Virus record (IMG/VR): IMGVR_UViG_3300005095_000008
Span: 23,031-87,030 of that record
From: a virus
Direction: 5' to 3' (one strand)
DNA length: 64,000 nucleotides
Notes under the pieces: generated by a model
The model's database searches: none
What the model saw: only the letters and a program-made list of their open reading frames with translations
What the model was told of the DNA's origin: nothing
Shown here: positions 24,899 to 35,500 of the stretch, in pieces
How the letters are laid out: the number at the start of each line of letters is the position of its first letter
Position numbering within the stretch: the first letter of the stretch is position 1
Translations under genes and position numbers: made by a program

Positions 24899-26452
24899 TT
24901 ATGGGTTTATATAGGCACTATCTGGAATTTGCTTTATTGGAAGAGTTGCGTTTGTTCCATCGAGCTGTACTGTTAACCTAATAGGCGCATAATCTTTATT
25001 ATAAATAATAAGGACTGCATTATCGTAATTACCTTGGTAATCAATAACAACATCTCCAGAACTTGATTCTATTGCATAAATCTCCTCATTTAAATCTTCT
25101 GTATATAACCGCACCTCTGTGTTGTCAACCAAACCAGTTATTGTTAGTGTTCCAGCAGCCTGTATGTCAACTTGTCCATTATCTGTTCCTGGATCATTTG
25201 CGTCTAATTGACATGAAGTAGCGATAATTGTGACTTTTGTATTTGGATTATAATTATAGACTTTTCCATAACACCGAACGTCAGACATTTTTATAACAAC
25301 ATCTTCATCGCAATCTATCCATATATTACCATCGACAATATGGTTAATGTAATCTGTATCGTCCTTAAGTCTAATAGAATTATCAGTTTTGGTAATAGAA
25401 CCACCGCCTTGTAGTGTGTCATTAACACGTTCTACTTCTGCTGGTACAGAAAGCTCATAAGCATTAGAACCGTTACAATTTTCAATATGTAGCTCACCTG
25501 TACCAACAAACTGAATGTGGATGTCACGTAGCTCATCTACGCGTTTAAACTTTATATTATCCAATAATAAAGTATAATCAGTGGCATCAGTCGCTTGCAC
25601 TATCCTGATAGCACAATTCTTATCTTCATATACCGTACCAATTAAGTTATCTAAAGCGATTTGTTGATTTTCAACTGTGTCTGCTTCTAGTGTAACTTCG
25701 GCTAAGGTAGTTCGTTCAAAAATATCGCGTAGAATATCTTCACCCCATATCTCATGGTTTTTTATAAACCATAAATTCGCCCATGTTTCACGAATAGCTG
25801 ATTTGATTGTTCCTTCGTTATATGACTTCAAATCATCATCGGTATTACCTATAACAATATCTCCAGAGTGATTTGGGAACACATCAGTTCCGTTTAACTG
25901 TACTGTCTCTTGTAAGACACCATTAATATAAAAATCAACAGCGTTATAGCCATTTCTTTGGTATTCCCATGTACCTGTTAAGAAATAGTTTCTGTTTACT
26001 TGTGCTTGTAAATTAGACTGTGCGATTAGAAACGGTTGTCCGTCATCAGCTGCTTGCCAGGTAATCGCTTTACCGATTCCTACAAAAAAAGCAAAGTTAT
26101 TGACGTACGCGCCTTCTTCAAAAATACAACTAGGCGTAATATTCTGGCTAAATCGACACCATATCCCAAGTGTCTTTCCAGTAGCGCCATATGTGTTAGG
26201 TACGTCAGTATTGATGTCTGCAGCATTATCAAATGACGCACCATTCTCACGGTCTTCATATGACGTTGAATCATTTGATTTTAAAGCGTATGTAAAACCT
26301 TCACAACAGGGTTCTTCTACCCATGTATAGTTTCCACCATTAACTTTGGTTGGTGTCTCTGTTGTAACACCATCTTCTTCCGCACCTTTATAATCGAGCG
26401 TAATCAAATGTGTCATGCCTAGGTCGCCTATTAACAAATCGTTAAGCGCCAT
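24899..26452 (-). CDS. LamG/concanavalin-like tail appendage protein (517 aa)
   Basis: Residues about 45-220 form a LamG (concanavalin A-like lectin) domain: KTLGIWCRFSQN, FAFFVGIGKAITWQ, GTWEYQRNGYNAVDFYING and SGDIVIGNTDDD are its typical strands. The C-terminal half has short beta repeats (IWIDCDEDVVIKMSDV) that could form a beta-helix-like stalk. Phages use such domains in tail spikes for binding surface sugars. It sits in the appendage operon between a small protein and a membrane-anchored protein. Confidence 0.65.
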   Translation of the reverse strand: MALNDLLIGDLGMTHLITLDYKGAEEDGVTTETPTKVNGGNYTWVEEPCCEGFTYALKSNDSTSYEDRENGASFDNAADINTDVPNTYGATGKTLGIWCRFSQNITPSCIFEEGAYVNNFAFFVGIGKAITWQAADDGQPFLIAQSNLQAQVNRNYFLTGTWEYQRNGYNAVDFYINGVLQETVQLNGTDVFPNHSGDIVIGNTDDDLKSYNEGTIKSAIRETWANLWFIKNHEIWGEDILRDIFERTTLAEVTLEADTVENQQIALDNLIGTVYEDKNCAIRIVQATDATDYTLLLDNIKFKRVDELRDIHIQFVGTGELHIENCNGSNAYELSVPAEVERVNDTLQGGGSITKTDNSIRLKDDTDYINHIVDGNIWIDCDEDVVIKMSDVRCYGKVYNYNPNTKVTIIATSCQLDANDPGTDNGQVDIQAAGTLTITGLVDNTEVRLYTEDLNEEIYAIESSSGDVVIDYQGNYDNAVLIIYNKDYAPIRLTVQLDGTNATLPIKQIPDSAYINP

Positions 26453-26466
26453 CTTTTATCCTTTTT

Positions 26467-27003
26467 TTATTTATTTTTTAACAGTTTAGACATCTGATCT
26501 GTTTTATTTTTACTACCTACTGATGAACCGACCCAAAATGATACAACCATAATAATTACTGTTTTTATAAACTCTATCGTGTTCTGAACAATAGGCCTAT
26601 TTACATCTAATAGATCTGTAAATGATGCTAAGAACAAGTAACCAAATCCAATAAACAAGATTACTAAACTTAAAATAGGAACGAATCGTGTAAGAAATTT
26701 ATCATCACTCGTGGCTAAAAATTCTGTTAGTTCTCTAGCATCTTCAAAATCATCAGTCTCGATAATGTCATAGTCTTTAAATGTTAAATCTAATTCTTTT
26801 AACGTGTCTGAATCAATACTCTTTAAAAACTGCACGTCATCTTCTGTTAATTTATATTCTTCATCAGTGATGTCAATTTTATACTTAGAAGATACATATG
26901 TTAAAAAATCTTTCTCTTCTAACTCTTCCATTTTTTCATAAATATCATGCAGTACGTAATAGAGTTCATTATCGCGCAGCTGCTTCATTATATTCTTATA
27001 CAT
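26467..27003 (-). CDS. Membrane protein with cytoplasmic helical domain (178 aa)
   Basis: Residues 1-95 are acidic and helical (KMEELEEKDFLTYV; LTEDDVQFLKSID). Two hydrophobic helices follow at about 101-122 (PILSLVILFIGFGYLFLASF) and 136-157 (FIKTVIIMVVSFWVGSSVG), with a basic end. A membrane protein within a tail-fibre operon is unusual; it could be a lysis or infection-stage protein. It begins after AAAAAAGGATATTT and is separated from the fibre gene downstream by a palindrome. Confidence 0.65.
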   Translation of the reverse strand: MYKNIMKQLRDNELYYVLHDIYEKMEELEEKDFLTYVSSKYKIDITDEEYKLTEDDVQFLKSIDSDTLKELDLTFKDYDIIETDDFEDARELTEFLATSDDKFLTRFVPILSLVILFIGFGYLFLASFTDLLDVNRPIVQNTIEFIKTVIIMVVSFWVGSSVGSKNKTDQMSKLLKNK

Positions 27004-27039
27004 AAATATCCTTTTTTAATGTATTTCAACTAAACATTA

Positions 27040-27067
27040 CTATAGAGTACCATATGGTACTCTATAG
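27040..27067 (-). terminator. Palindromic terminator after fibre 1
   Basis: A perfect 28-base palindrome (core TACCATATGGTA) just after the fibre 1 stop. The same 28 bases follow fibre 2. Confidence 0.75.
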
Positions 27068-27068
27068 G

Positions 27069-30000
27069 TCATGAATTGTTTTCTAATTCATTTAAACGTT
27101 TTTCCAAAGCGTCTATTAAGTTTTGTTGTTTTTCTGCTGTTTCGATTAAAACGTCAATTCGCTTATCTTGTTCATTAATGTGCGAATCTAATTCTTGGAT
27201 CGCTTTGGTAACAATTGGCATAAGCTCTGCGTATGCAATTGTATATTTTTCTGGATTTATATCGTCAAATAAGCTTGTGTCTTTAAGTACTGGAAATTTC
27301 TCAATAAGCTCTTTGAAATCTTGCGCGATAAAACCAATTTGTGTTCCTTTTCGACCAGGTGAACCATCACGTCTGTTCCATTCAAATGTTGAAGGCTTTA
27401 AGAACCTAATCGCGTCTAACCCAACAGGAATCTCTTGAATGTTTTTCTTATCACGTTTATCAGAGAGAGATGATATTGATGAAACGTTACATCGTAAGGT
27501 TTCAATAGTTGAATCTCCTAAAACAACGACATTGCTTTCGCTCGCGCTGTTTGGTTCTGCGTTATAACCTAGTAATGTAACATAACTTCCAGTAAGGCCA
27601 GTGTTACCAGAATAAGCGCCTACAACAGTACATTTTTCTCCGCCTTTCCAGCTTCCTCCTGCGTCGTAACCAATAAGCGTATTATAATTACCGATATCAT
27701 CACTATCTGGAATACCGGCAAACGCGCCTATTGCTGTGTTTGCGACACTATCTTCAATTAGACTTACTGAACCTCCTAATGCTTTTCTACCGTATGTTGT
27801 TGTATTTTCTACCATACTAATATATTTAACTGTCGATAGGCTTCCGTTAGCTTCTGTTGCGTTAACCAAAACTCTAGAATTTCGATGTGTAAATGAACTA
27901 ATAGCAGAACCATATTCTACTGTACTAGTTGTAACCATAAGAGATGAAGACGGGATTGTATTATTTTGCATATTTGCTGTTAATAACACATAACTATCGG
28001 CCGATACGATGTTCCATTCTGTGTTCATGCTGGCTACGCTATCATAACCATTCCTATCACGCAGCCATTCCCATAGATAATCAGCTCTATCTGGTTCTCC
28101 AGCATGTGTTTGCACACAAGAGTCAGAAACAAGCTGTAAACCTGCTTGATTTGTCTTTCGTCTTAAGCGGAATCCTGGACCATAAATAACATCTTGCTCT
28201 AACCCAACACCAGACTCAATAGATCCTGCAAAGTAGTTAGGAACATCACTATGGATATAAACGCCATATGTCGAACCGCTAAGTTCGTCGTCGTAAGACC
28301 CGTAAAATAAATATGATTTTTCACATTGATCTGCATAAGAAAAATCTATACGACTTTTAACTCCGTATGCGGTATTTAAAGTAGCAGCGTGACTGTCTAT
28401 ATGAACAAAACCATATAAACCTGTTGCTATATATGTACCATTATCATTATCAACATCAATATCGTCAGTAACCCAATATTCAAAATGTCCAGCAGTTGCT
28501 TCTCCTGAACGTCCTGCTGTAGGACTTTTTGTAATATATGTTTTTACTCCAATCTCTTTGCTAAATGCATTTACGCTATCGATAGTATTTGTATTCTTTA
28601 CACTAAGACGATTTATCGTTCCATATACTTCATATGGCTCACTTGTTTCTTGCGTAATTAAATAGTTATACAAACCTGTGATACTATCAGGAGCTCCTGT
28701 GTTGTGATATGCGATATTATATAAACCTTTACCATGTGTAAAATCATCACCAAATTCACTATAGTTAACAAATGATTCAAATATTAAGTCGTTGTCATTT
28801 CTTTCTGTATTTCCTGCAAAACGTGTATCGAAGTATAGATGTCTATACGTGCGAGTATCTGTAAGCGACGCAGCATTATCTAATCTGAATGTCTTACGAT
28901 TAAAGATTATTGAATCGTCTATCCCATCATTAGTAATATCATAATAACGTGTATCGATAGGATTGCCATTAATAGCCCAATAATCTTTACCATCGTTATA
29001 GACCCATTCAATATACGACATAAGTGTATCGTTAACATGCGGTTGAATTGTAAATTTTTCACCTGTGTCGTATAAATTTAAAATAACGTCTGTATTGTTA
29101 CCATTTAATGTGTATAGTCCCAATTCATTATGTTTTAATATACTAAACTTGTCGTCTCTATCGCCAATGTATAATTGACCTTTAAGATAACTTTCAACGT
29201 CACTATCGATGTATATGCCATACACATTTTCATTAACAGTGCTATTGTATTTACCATAGAATAAATACGACGCGTCTACATTATCAACGTTATTAAAGTT
29301 TAATTCTGCATTATACCCATATACGCTATTAAAAGTTGCAGTGGTACTTTGTACGTCAATTATTGATCTAACACCATATGCATTTGTAGCACCATTATCC
29401 ACGTCCGTATCACTGTTATAATACGTTAATGCATTATAGGAACCAATCATTTCATATGTTGAATCTGACGTTGGAGATTTCTTAATCCTAACAGACGATC
29501 CGATTTCAGAACTCACGCCATCGATATGTGTTGCATCTAAATTAATATCAATATCAATACCTAACAGTTTATCGATAACTGTTCCTGGATATGATTGCAT
29601 AAAGTTATTTATACCAACGGCGTTCGTCAAGTTTTGTGTGCCAAGTATAAATTTATTATTAATACCAATAGCTGCTGTAGCGTCTGTACCTACTGCCGTA
29701 GTGTTAGAAAAACCAGATACGATATAGGTTTTATCATTAAGATCTGTGTTGTTTATAAATACACTACTTAAACCAAAATGAGCAGTATCTACATCGCCAC
29801 CTAAAGTTTGATCTCCGCTTAATGTTAGTGATTTAATGTTAAAACCACGTAACGTCAATGGTGTTGTTAACTGTACATCATATGTAATTGTGTCAATCTC
29901 ATGACCATTATATTTCCATATGTCAGCACCTCTTGTATAATCATTTTTATACCACTCAATAGTCTTACCGTTAGTAGGTGTAATAGTAAATTTACTATTA

Positions 30001-32486
30001 TCATCTGTCATATCCATTTTAACAGATGTATCTGACGACATAAACTCTAATTCGTTACTATATAGCCTTAAATAATTTTGTGTGGCTAAATCACCTATCT
30101 TCCATTCTTTACTCGTAGGCGTTTCAATTATATCGCTTGCTTTTAATACTATATTGCCGTTTTGGAATAACTCTAATACGCCATCTCCATTTTGTCGGAT
30201 ACCAGTGCCTGCATCGCCTAGAATGATAGCTTTATCATTATTTAAACTAGAGCCATAACCTGCAGTTCCTATTCCGATTAATAAAGAGCCACCAAGGTAA
30301 TTGTTGATTACAGATTCAATATATATACCCCAGGAGTAGTCGGCTAATTTGCCAGTTACTGCTCCATAATATAAAATTGAATTCGACATTACACTATCTG
30401 CTGTATTATATACATTAGCTTCATTTACAACAACAGTTCGTTGGTTAGAGTTACTATTATTCGATATGAAACGACTACTAGAAACAACCGCATACTCTAT
30501 GCCATTATCATTACCAGAATCACTAGCCTCAATTTCAATTATATTTTCATTTCCATATGCAAAAGTTAAATTAGACGATACTGCTTTACTAACGATTCTA
30601 TTTCTATTTCCTACCAATACTGTTTCTGATGTTGCATGTGTAGCATAATCAAATATCTCACTCAATGTGTTATAAAACTTTCCTACAACATCGCCATTAC
30701 TAAGAATATTAGTCTTCGTATAGCTATTTTCAACATTCTTCACAGTATTATTAATTTGTGTTGTTGAAAGTTTATGACGCAATACACCATCGACTGGTTC
30801 ATTTACAAATAGCTCGCTGCTATCTTTAGTTAAGTCAAATGTATAAGTTGTTGTATCTAAAACAATATTATCTGTTAGTGCTGAATAATTACCTATATAG
30901 CTATGATTATCTGTTAAAGTAACATCATCAGCAGTTAACACTAATGATTTATTATATAAGATACTGTCACTATCGTTAACATTAAATGTATTTATATAGC
31001 TGTATGTTTCTATTGGATTATCGTCAATTAACCAAGCGCTTCTTTGAAGTACGCTGTCATAATGAACATATTCTAATATCGACCCTGTTATATCGTTTAA
31101 AAGTGGTCTAAATTGGAAACCTGCGCTCGTTGATTTTTGTTCGATATGTAACCATTGCACAGTATCGGTTAAACTTACTGCAGAATCACTTACTCTAACT
31201 TCATTATTCGTATTTAGATTTTGTATAATTAATGTTTGATCTGGAATAAATACATAATCTGTTGTATAAGAGATAACTTTCGCATCATTAACATATAAAC
31301 GCATACTGGTTGAGTCTGTTGCAATACCAGTCGTTCCTGTCTGGAATGCTAAAGAATTTTCGACAAGGTTGCCTCTTGCTATAGCGTCCCTACCAATCGT
31401 AACATTTGTTTTTGTCCAAATCGTATCTCCGATACCGACCGATGGAACACCATAAGTGCACCAAAGTAATTGGTGTCCTTTAGCATACAACTTATTGTCG
31501 ACGTCATCGTTATATTTATACAGAAGACCATAAAAGTTATTATAGTCAGTACCGTCATCATTTAACGCGTTATATCGCGATACACCCCATACATTTGTTA
31601 ACTTATCAGAATTAAAGCCAGGTCCGTACAAACCAGAATTAGAAATAGAACTATTTTGAAAAATCTTTCCTGATAATCTCGTATCGATATCGCTACGAAG
31701 TAATTGATACGCATGAACACCATCTACCTTATCGGCATCCAAACCACTACCAGACCCATCTCCACTACTCAACGCGCTAAGTAAACTCTCTGCTGGCAAA
31801 CTCTCTGCTAATTGAGCAGGTGTACTCATTCTTACATAGTTATCTGTGCTATTATCGCCTTGCTCTACCTGTGTTAAAATATAACCAATATTATCATTTG
31901 TTTCAGTATTCGTTAGTCTTACTGTATTAACTGTAATGTCAGCATTAGAATCTCTAACAGCAATCGTGTTTGGAACGCTATAGGTATTGATAGACGCACC
32001 TGTCATATTTAATGCTGTATCAGCCATGATGTTTAAAATATTAAAACAATCATTTTCTAAATCATGTTCAATGTGATATACAAAACCTGGCTTTAAAAAC
32101 CCATTCTCAAGTTCTGCACCATTTCGTTTTAATGGTTTCTTATTAGAACTTCCTAATATTTGTATTGTTACAGCACTAGTGTTTGTTTGTTCTACTTGGA
32201 ACTTAAATGAACAATTCGTTGTTTCTATATAGCTTGCATTTGTTTTTCCATATTTATTTTCTAATATCAAATCATTGTCGCCCGTTGCTTTAAATACGTT
32301 TTGCAGACGTAATTCATTTATAGCATAAACGAGCTCTTTAGATCCAAATGCAGCATAATCATTAGTTGCTTCGTTTAGTATTTCTTTTAAATTATCTACA
32401 ACTGTATTAATTTCTGTTGAATATATCTGTCCTTGATGCGACGCATCATAGTCTTGTTTACGTTCGATATTTCTAATGCTAGCCAT
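27069..32486 (-). CDS. Giant tail fibre 1 with S74 chaperone domain (1805 aa)
   Basis: A trimeric-fibre type protein. Residues 1-150 form an N-terminal anchor nearly the same as in fibre 2 (ASHQGQIY, KELVYAINELRLQNVFKATG, ENKYGKTNASYI). The long middle consists of Asp/Asn/Tyr-rich strand repeats with modules such as GDAGTGIRQNGDGVLELFQ and GVYIHSDVPNYFAGS. Residues 1673-1805 are an intramolecular chaperone (endosialidase, peptidase S74) with the autoproteolysis dyad Ser1675 and Lys1680 (SDKRDK), followed by a coiled coil. The chaperone trimerises the shaft and is cut off in maturation. Role: host-surface binding. Ends at a CCATATGG palindrome. Confidence 0.88.
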   Translation of the reverse strand: MASIRNIERKQDYDASHQGQIYSTEINTVVDNLKEILNEATNDYAAFGSKELVYAINELRLQNVFKATGDNDLILENKYGKTNASYIETTNCSFKFQVEQTNTSAVTIQILGSSNKKPLKRNGAELENGFLKPGFVYHIEHDLENDCFNILNIMADTALNMTGASINTYSVPNTIAVRDSNADITVNTVRLTNTETNDNIGYILTQVEQGDNSTDNYVRMSTPAQLAESLPAESLLSALSSGDGSGSGLDADKVDGVHAYQLLRSDIDTRLSGKIFQNSSISNSGLYGPGFNSDKLTNVWGVSRYNALNDDGTDYNNFYGLLYKYNDDVDNKLYAKGHQLLWCTYGVPSVGIGDTIWTKTNVTIGRDAIARGNLVENSLAFQTGTTGIATDSTSMRLYVNDAKVISYTTDYVFIPDQTLIIQNLNTNNEVRVSDSAVSLTDTVQWLHIEQKSTSAGFQFRPLLNDITGSILEYVHYDSVLQRSAWLIDDNPIETYSYINTFNVNDSDSILYNKSLVLTADDVTLTDNHSYIGNYSALTDNIVLDTTTYTFDLTKDSSELFVNEPVDGVLRHKLSTTQINNTVKNVENSYTKTNILSNGDVVGKFYNTLSEIFDYATHATSETVLVGNRNRIVSKAVSSNLTFAYGNENIIEIEASDSGNDNGIEYAVVSSSRFISNNSNSNQRTVVVNEANVYNTADSVMSNSILYYGAVTGKLADYSWGIYIESVINNYLGGSLLIGIGTAGYGSSLNNDKAIILGDAGTGIRQNGDGVLELFQNGNIVLKASDIIETPTSKEWKIGDLATQNYLRLYSNELEFMSSDTSVKMDMTDDNSKFTITPTNGKTIEWYKNDYTRGADIWKYNGHEIDTITYDVQLTTPLTLRGFNIKSLTLSGDQTLGGDVDTAHFGLSSVFINNTDLNDKTYIVSGFSNTTAVGTDATAAIGINNKFILGTQNLTNAVGINNFMQSYPGTVIDKLLGIDIDINLDATHIDGVSSEIGSSVRIKKSPTSDSTYEMIGSYNALTYYNSDTDVDNGATNAYGVRSIIDVQSTTATFNSVYGYNAELNFNNVDNVDASYLFYGKYNSTVNENVYGIYIDSDVESYLKGQLYIGDRDDKFSILKHNELGLYTLNGNNTDVILNLYDTGEKFTIQPHVNDTLMSYIEWVYNDGKDYWAINGNPIDTRYYDITNDGIDDSIIFNRKTFRLDNAASLTDTRTYRHLYFDTRFAGNTERNDNDLIFESFVNYSEFGDDFTHGKGLYNIAYHNTGAPDSITGLYNYLITQETSEPYEVYGTINRLSVKNTNTIDSVNAFSKEIGVKTYITKSPTAGRSGEATAGHFEYWVTDDIDVDNDNGTYIATGLYGFVHIDSHAATLNTAYGVKSRIDFSYADQCEKSYLFYGSYDDELSGSTYGVYIHSDVPNYFAGSIESGVGLEQDVIYGPGFRLRRKTNQAGLQLVSDSCVQTHAGEPDRADYLWEWLRDRNGYDSVASMNTEWNIVSADSYVLLTANMQNNTIPSSSLMVTTSTVEYGSAISSFTHRNSRVLVNATEANGSLSTVKYISMVENTTTYGRKALGGSVSLIEDSVANTAIGAFAGIPDSDDIGNYNTLIGYDAGGSWKGGEKCTVVGAYSGNTGLTGSYVTLLGYNAEPNSASESNVVVLGDSTIETLRCNVSSISSLSDKRDKKNIQEIPVGLDAIRFLKPSTFEWNRRDGSPGRKGTQIGFIAQDFKELIEKFPVLKDTSLFDDINPEKYTIAYAELMPIVTKAIQELDSHINEQDKRIDVLIETAEKQQNLIDALEKRLNELENNS

Positions 32487-32555
32487 TATTGTATCCTTTT
32501 TTATATTTATAGTGGTTAAACTAATTCAATAAAATGGTCTATGAACCAAAATACG

Positions 32556-32583
32556 CTATAGAGTACCATATGGTACTCTATAG
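32556..32583 (-). terminator. Palindromic terminator after fibre 2
   Basis: Identical to the palindrome after fibre 1, suggesting that the terminator was copied or exchanged together with the gene end. Confidence 0.75.
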
Positions 32584-32584
32584 G

Positions 32585-35500
32585 TTAATTGTTTTCTAGT
32601 TCTTCGATTCTAGATGTAAGGTCATTGATGACTGATAGCAGTTCTGAAATTGTTTTTTGTTGTTGTTCTACTTTTTCATCTAGCTCTTGAAGTGCTTTTG
32701 TAAGAACTGGAATCATGGCTGTTTCAGTAATGATAAGTCTTTCTTTATTCTTATCTTTTACTATTACATTTTCACCAAAGTATTCTAATTCTTTCTCAAG
32801 CACTTCTTGTGCACCAAACCCATAATGCTTTATAGTATCTTTTTTGGTACCATCAGGTTTTCTATCTTCGTATCTAAATCTATCATCATAGACATACGAT
32901 ATTGGTCTAAGTTCTTTTACAAATTCCAATGATGATGGTAATGTTTCTATATCTGTTTTATCTCGTAAGTCAGATGGTGTATCCCATTGAACTTTACACA
33001 GAGCAGATGTGATGTTAGCATTACCCATAATGATTTGGTTATCATCTAAGATATCAAAATCACCTTGACCATCACCTGCTTGATAACCGATCGCAATAGA
33101 GTTTGTAACTGTTACTTCTTCTTCTGGACCAACATCATTACCAATAAACACACATTCAACAAGATCAAGACATGTATTCGCAGACCAATGTCCTATTACA
33201 ACGCTATCTTTATAATAAGAGTTTTTAGACATAGTGTTAGTACCTATCGCAATATTGTGCTGCGAGAAGTATGGTGTTTTTAAAGCGTTAGATCCGATTG
33301 CGATATTATTATAGTGCGCGTCTACATATCTGTTATTATCAGAGTCAGTCGGTTCTGGTGTTGGACTATAAAATGCATAATCGCCAATGGCGATATTCTT
33401 AGAGCTATCATTACCATCAACTCCTGGAGCCATCATACCCATTGCGTATGCGCCAACAGCCGTATTAAACTGTTGTATAGCGTCAGATGTGCCTGTGTAT
33501 GATAATGCATGATAGCCAATAGCAATTGCATAGCTTAGTATATTTGCATTTAATCCTGCGTTAAGACCAATAAAAGAGTCATAATAACTTACGTCAATGA
33601 TTGGTTCGATAGATCCTGCCATGTATTTTAAACGCCGACTTGATAATATAAGCTCACTATCGTAGGAATCATTTAACGTTATAGAAAACGTACTTGTGTC
33701 TGTACCGATGCCATTATTCGCAATAATCTCTCCACCAAAATACGATGGAAAATTACCATCGATATATATACCGTATATCTTGCTTGTATTAGAGCTATAT
33801 GTAGAATTACCATAAAACATAGCTGCTGTTCCAAAATCTCCAGAATCAGAATCAATGTTTATAGTCGACATATAACCAGCTAATATATCGCTTGTAGCGT
33901 ATTCTGAATCTATTTGAATTTTAGATCTAAACCCGCTTATGGTGTCAGCGCCATTATCATATGCATTATCATCATCATCTGATTTAGAGAAATAGTCAAT
34001 ATCAATAAGAACATCATTTCCTATAAGAACACCAGAGTGTTTACTTCTAGGGTCTTTATTTAACGATACCTTAGACCCATAGAAATTTGTTATTTCGTTA
34101 AAGTCTAAACATGTTGTCGTAAATTGTGTTCCTATCAAACTTGTTATGACCGATGCGTTAGATGATGCTGACAAACTTAACATTGTTTCATAAGAATTTT
34201 CTTTTCTAGCGTCATAAGATATTGTTAAAGGACCTCCTAAATATGAAAATGCTGTTGACGGTAAATATAAGTTATATGCTATCGATGGTGTGTTCGTCTC
34301 ATATCTACCTTCATATAAGGCGTAAATGTTATTAGCGTCATCGTATGTGATATTAATACGAGAAGAATGTCCATACGCTTCTGTATAGATATTTTCTGGG
34401 TTCTGTACATCTAAACTTGAGACTGTTCCTACTATACTTTCAGCATCATTTCTGCCAGTATCAGCAATATCCTGAACTCTTACCACATTATATGCGCCCC
34501 ATAATTTACCACTAAGAGACGGATTTACTGATTTTATTACTTCTGATTTGCTTCCAATAAAAACACCGTCATCATAACTACTTGTTAATAGATCAATTTT
34601 AGAATATGTTGCGACCGTCTCAGTGTACACTTGAGCATCTGACTCGATAGTAAGTTTGTTATTAATCCCAAAAACATTTTCACACGACATTGCTTCTAAT
34701 ACAGTTTCATTTAGTATCGTATTTGCCGCAGTCAAATCCGTAGCGAATTTAGTATATTTCTTATATGCGTTAACAGTTAGTGTGTTACTGTTTAATGTTG
34801 TATCAGGAGAGTATGAATTAAAATTATAGGTAATGTTATGTATTGTATCTTCACTAATATCTACTGTACCATTATCACAATTAAAAATGATAGATTGTGC
34901 CGTGCTCGAGTCCGATGCAAACTCGTAATCAAGCGTTCCGCTATCAGTAACAGAACTATCTGAACCAACAACATCGCCTTCTAAAAGAATGCGTTTATCG
35001 TTAATTGTCCAGTAATCTCCATTATCACCATCATTCCTCCATTTTAACGAACTAAATGACGTACTGTTATCTTTAGGTGTTATTTCAAAAATTGGGTCAA
35101 CGTCATATAAGTTAAGATATATACGCAAATCATTATTTGACGCGCCCTTCAATGTTATTTCGTTACGACGAATTGTAGTGCGTTTATCGTCTTCCATACC
35201 TATCGTTAAAGTAGTATCGTTATACATATAGACATTATTTGTACTATCAAATATTAATCTATCAATTCCATTATTCGCCATTGCAAAGAAACCAGTCGTG
35301 TTAATTCTTGAAGACGTGTTTCTAAAATCAATATCCTTTGGAATAGACATGGTATCTGTAGTAAACTCATATCTATACGCTATAGCGCCATCTGCTTGCA
35401 GACCTGGGTTAATAACTATATTACCATCAGCTGTAACTAAATTGTACTCTGACGTAATCTCTTCTACCGTATCAAAGCCTAAATCTGTCGCTAAATCTAG

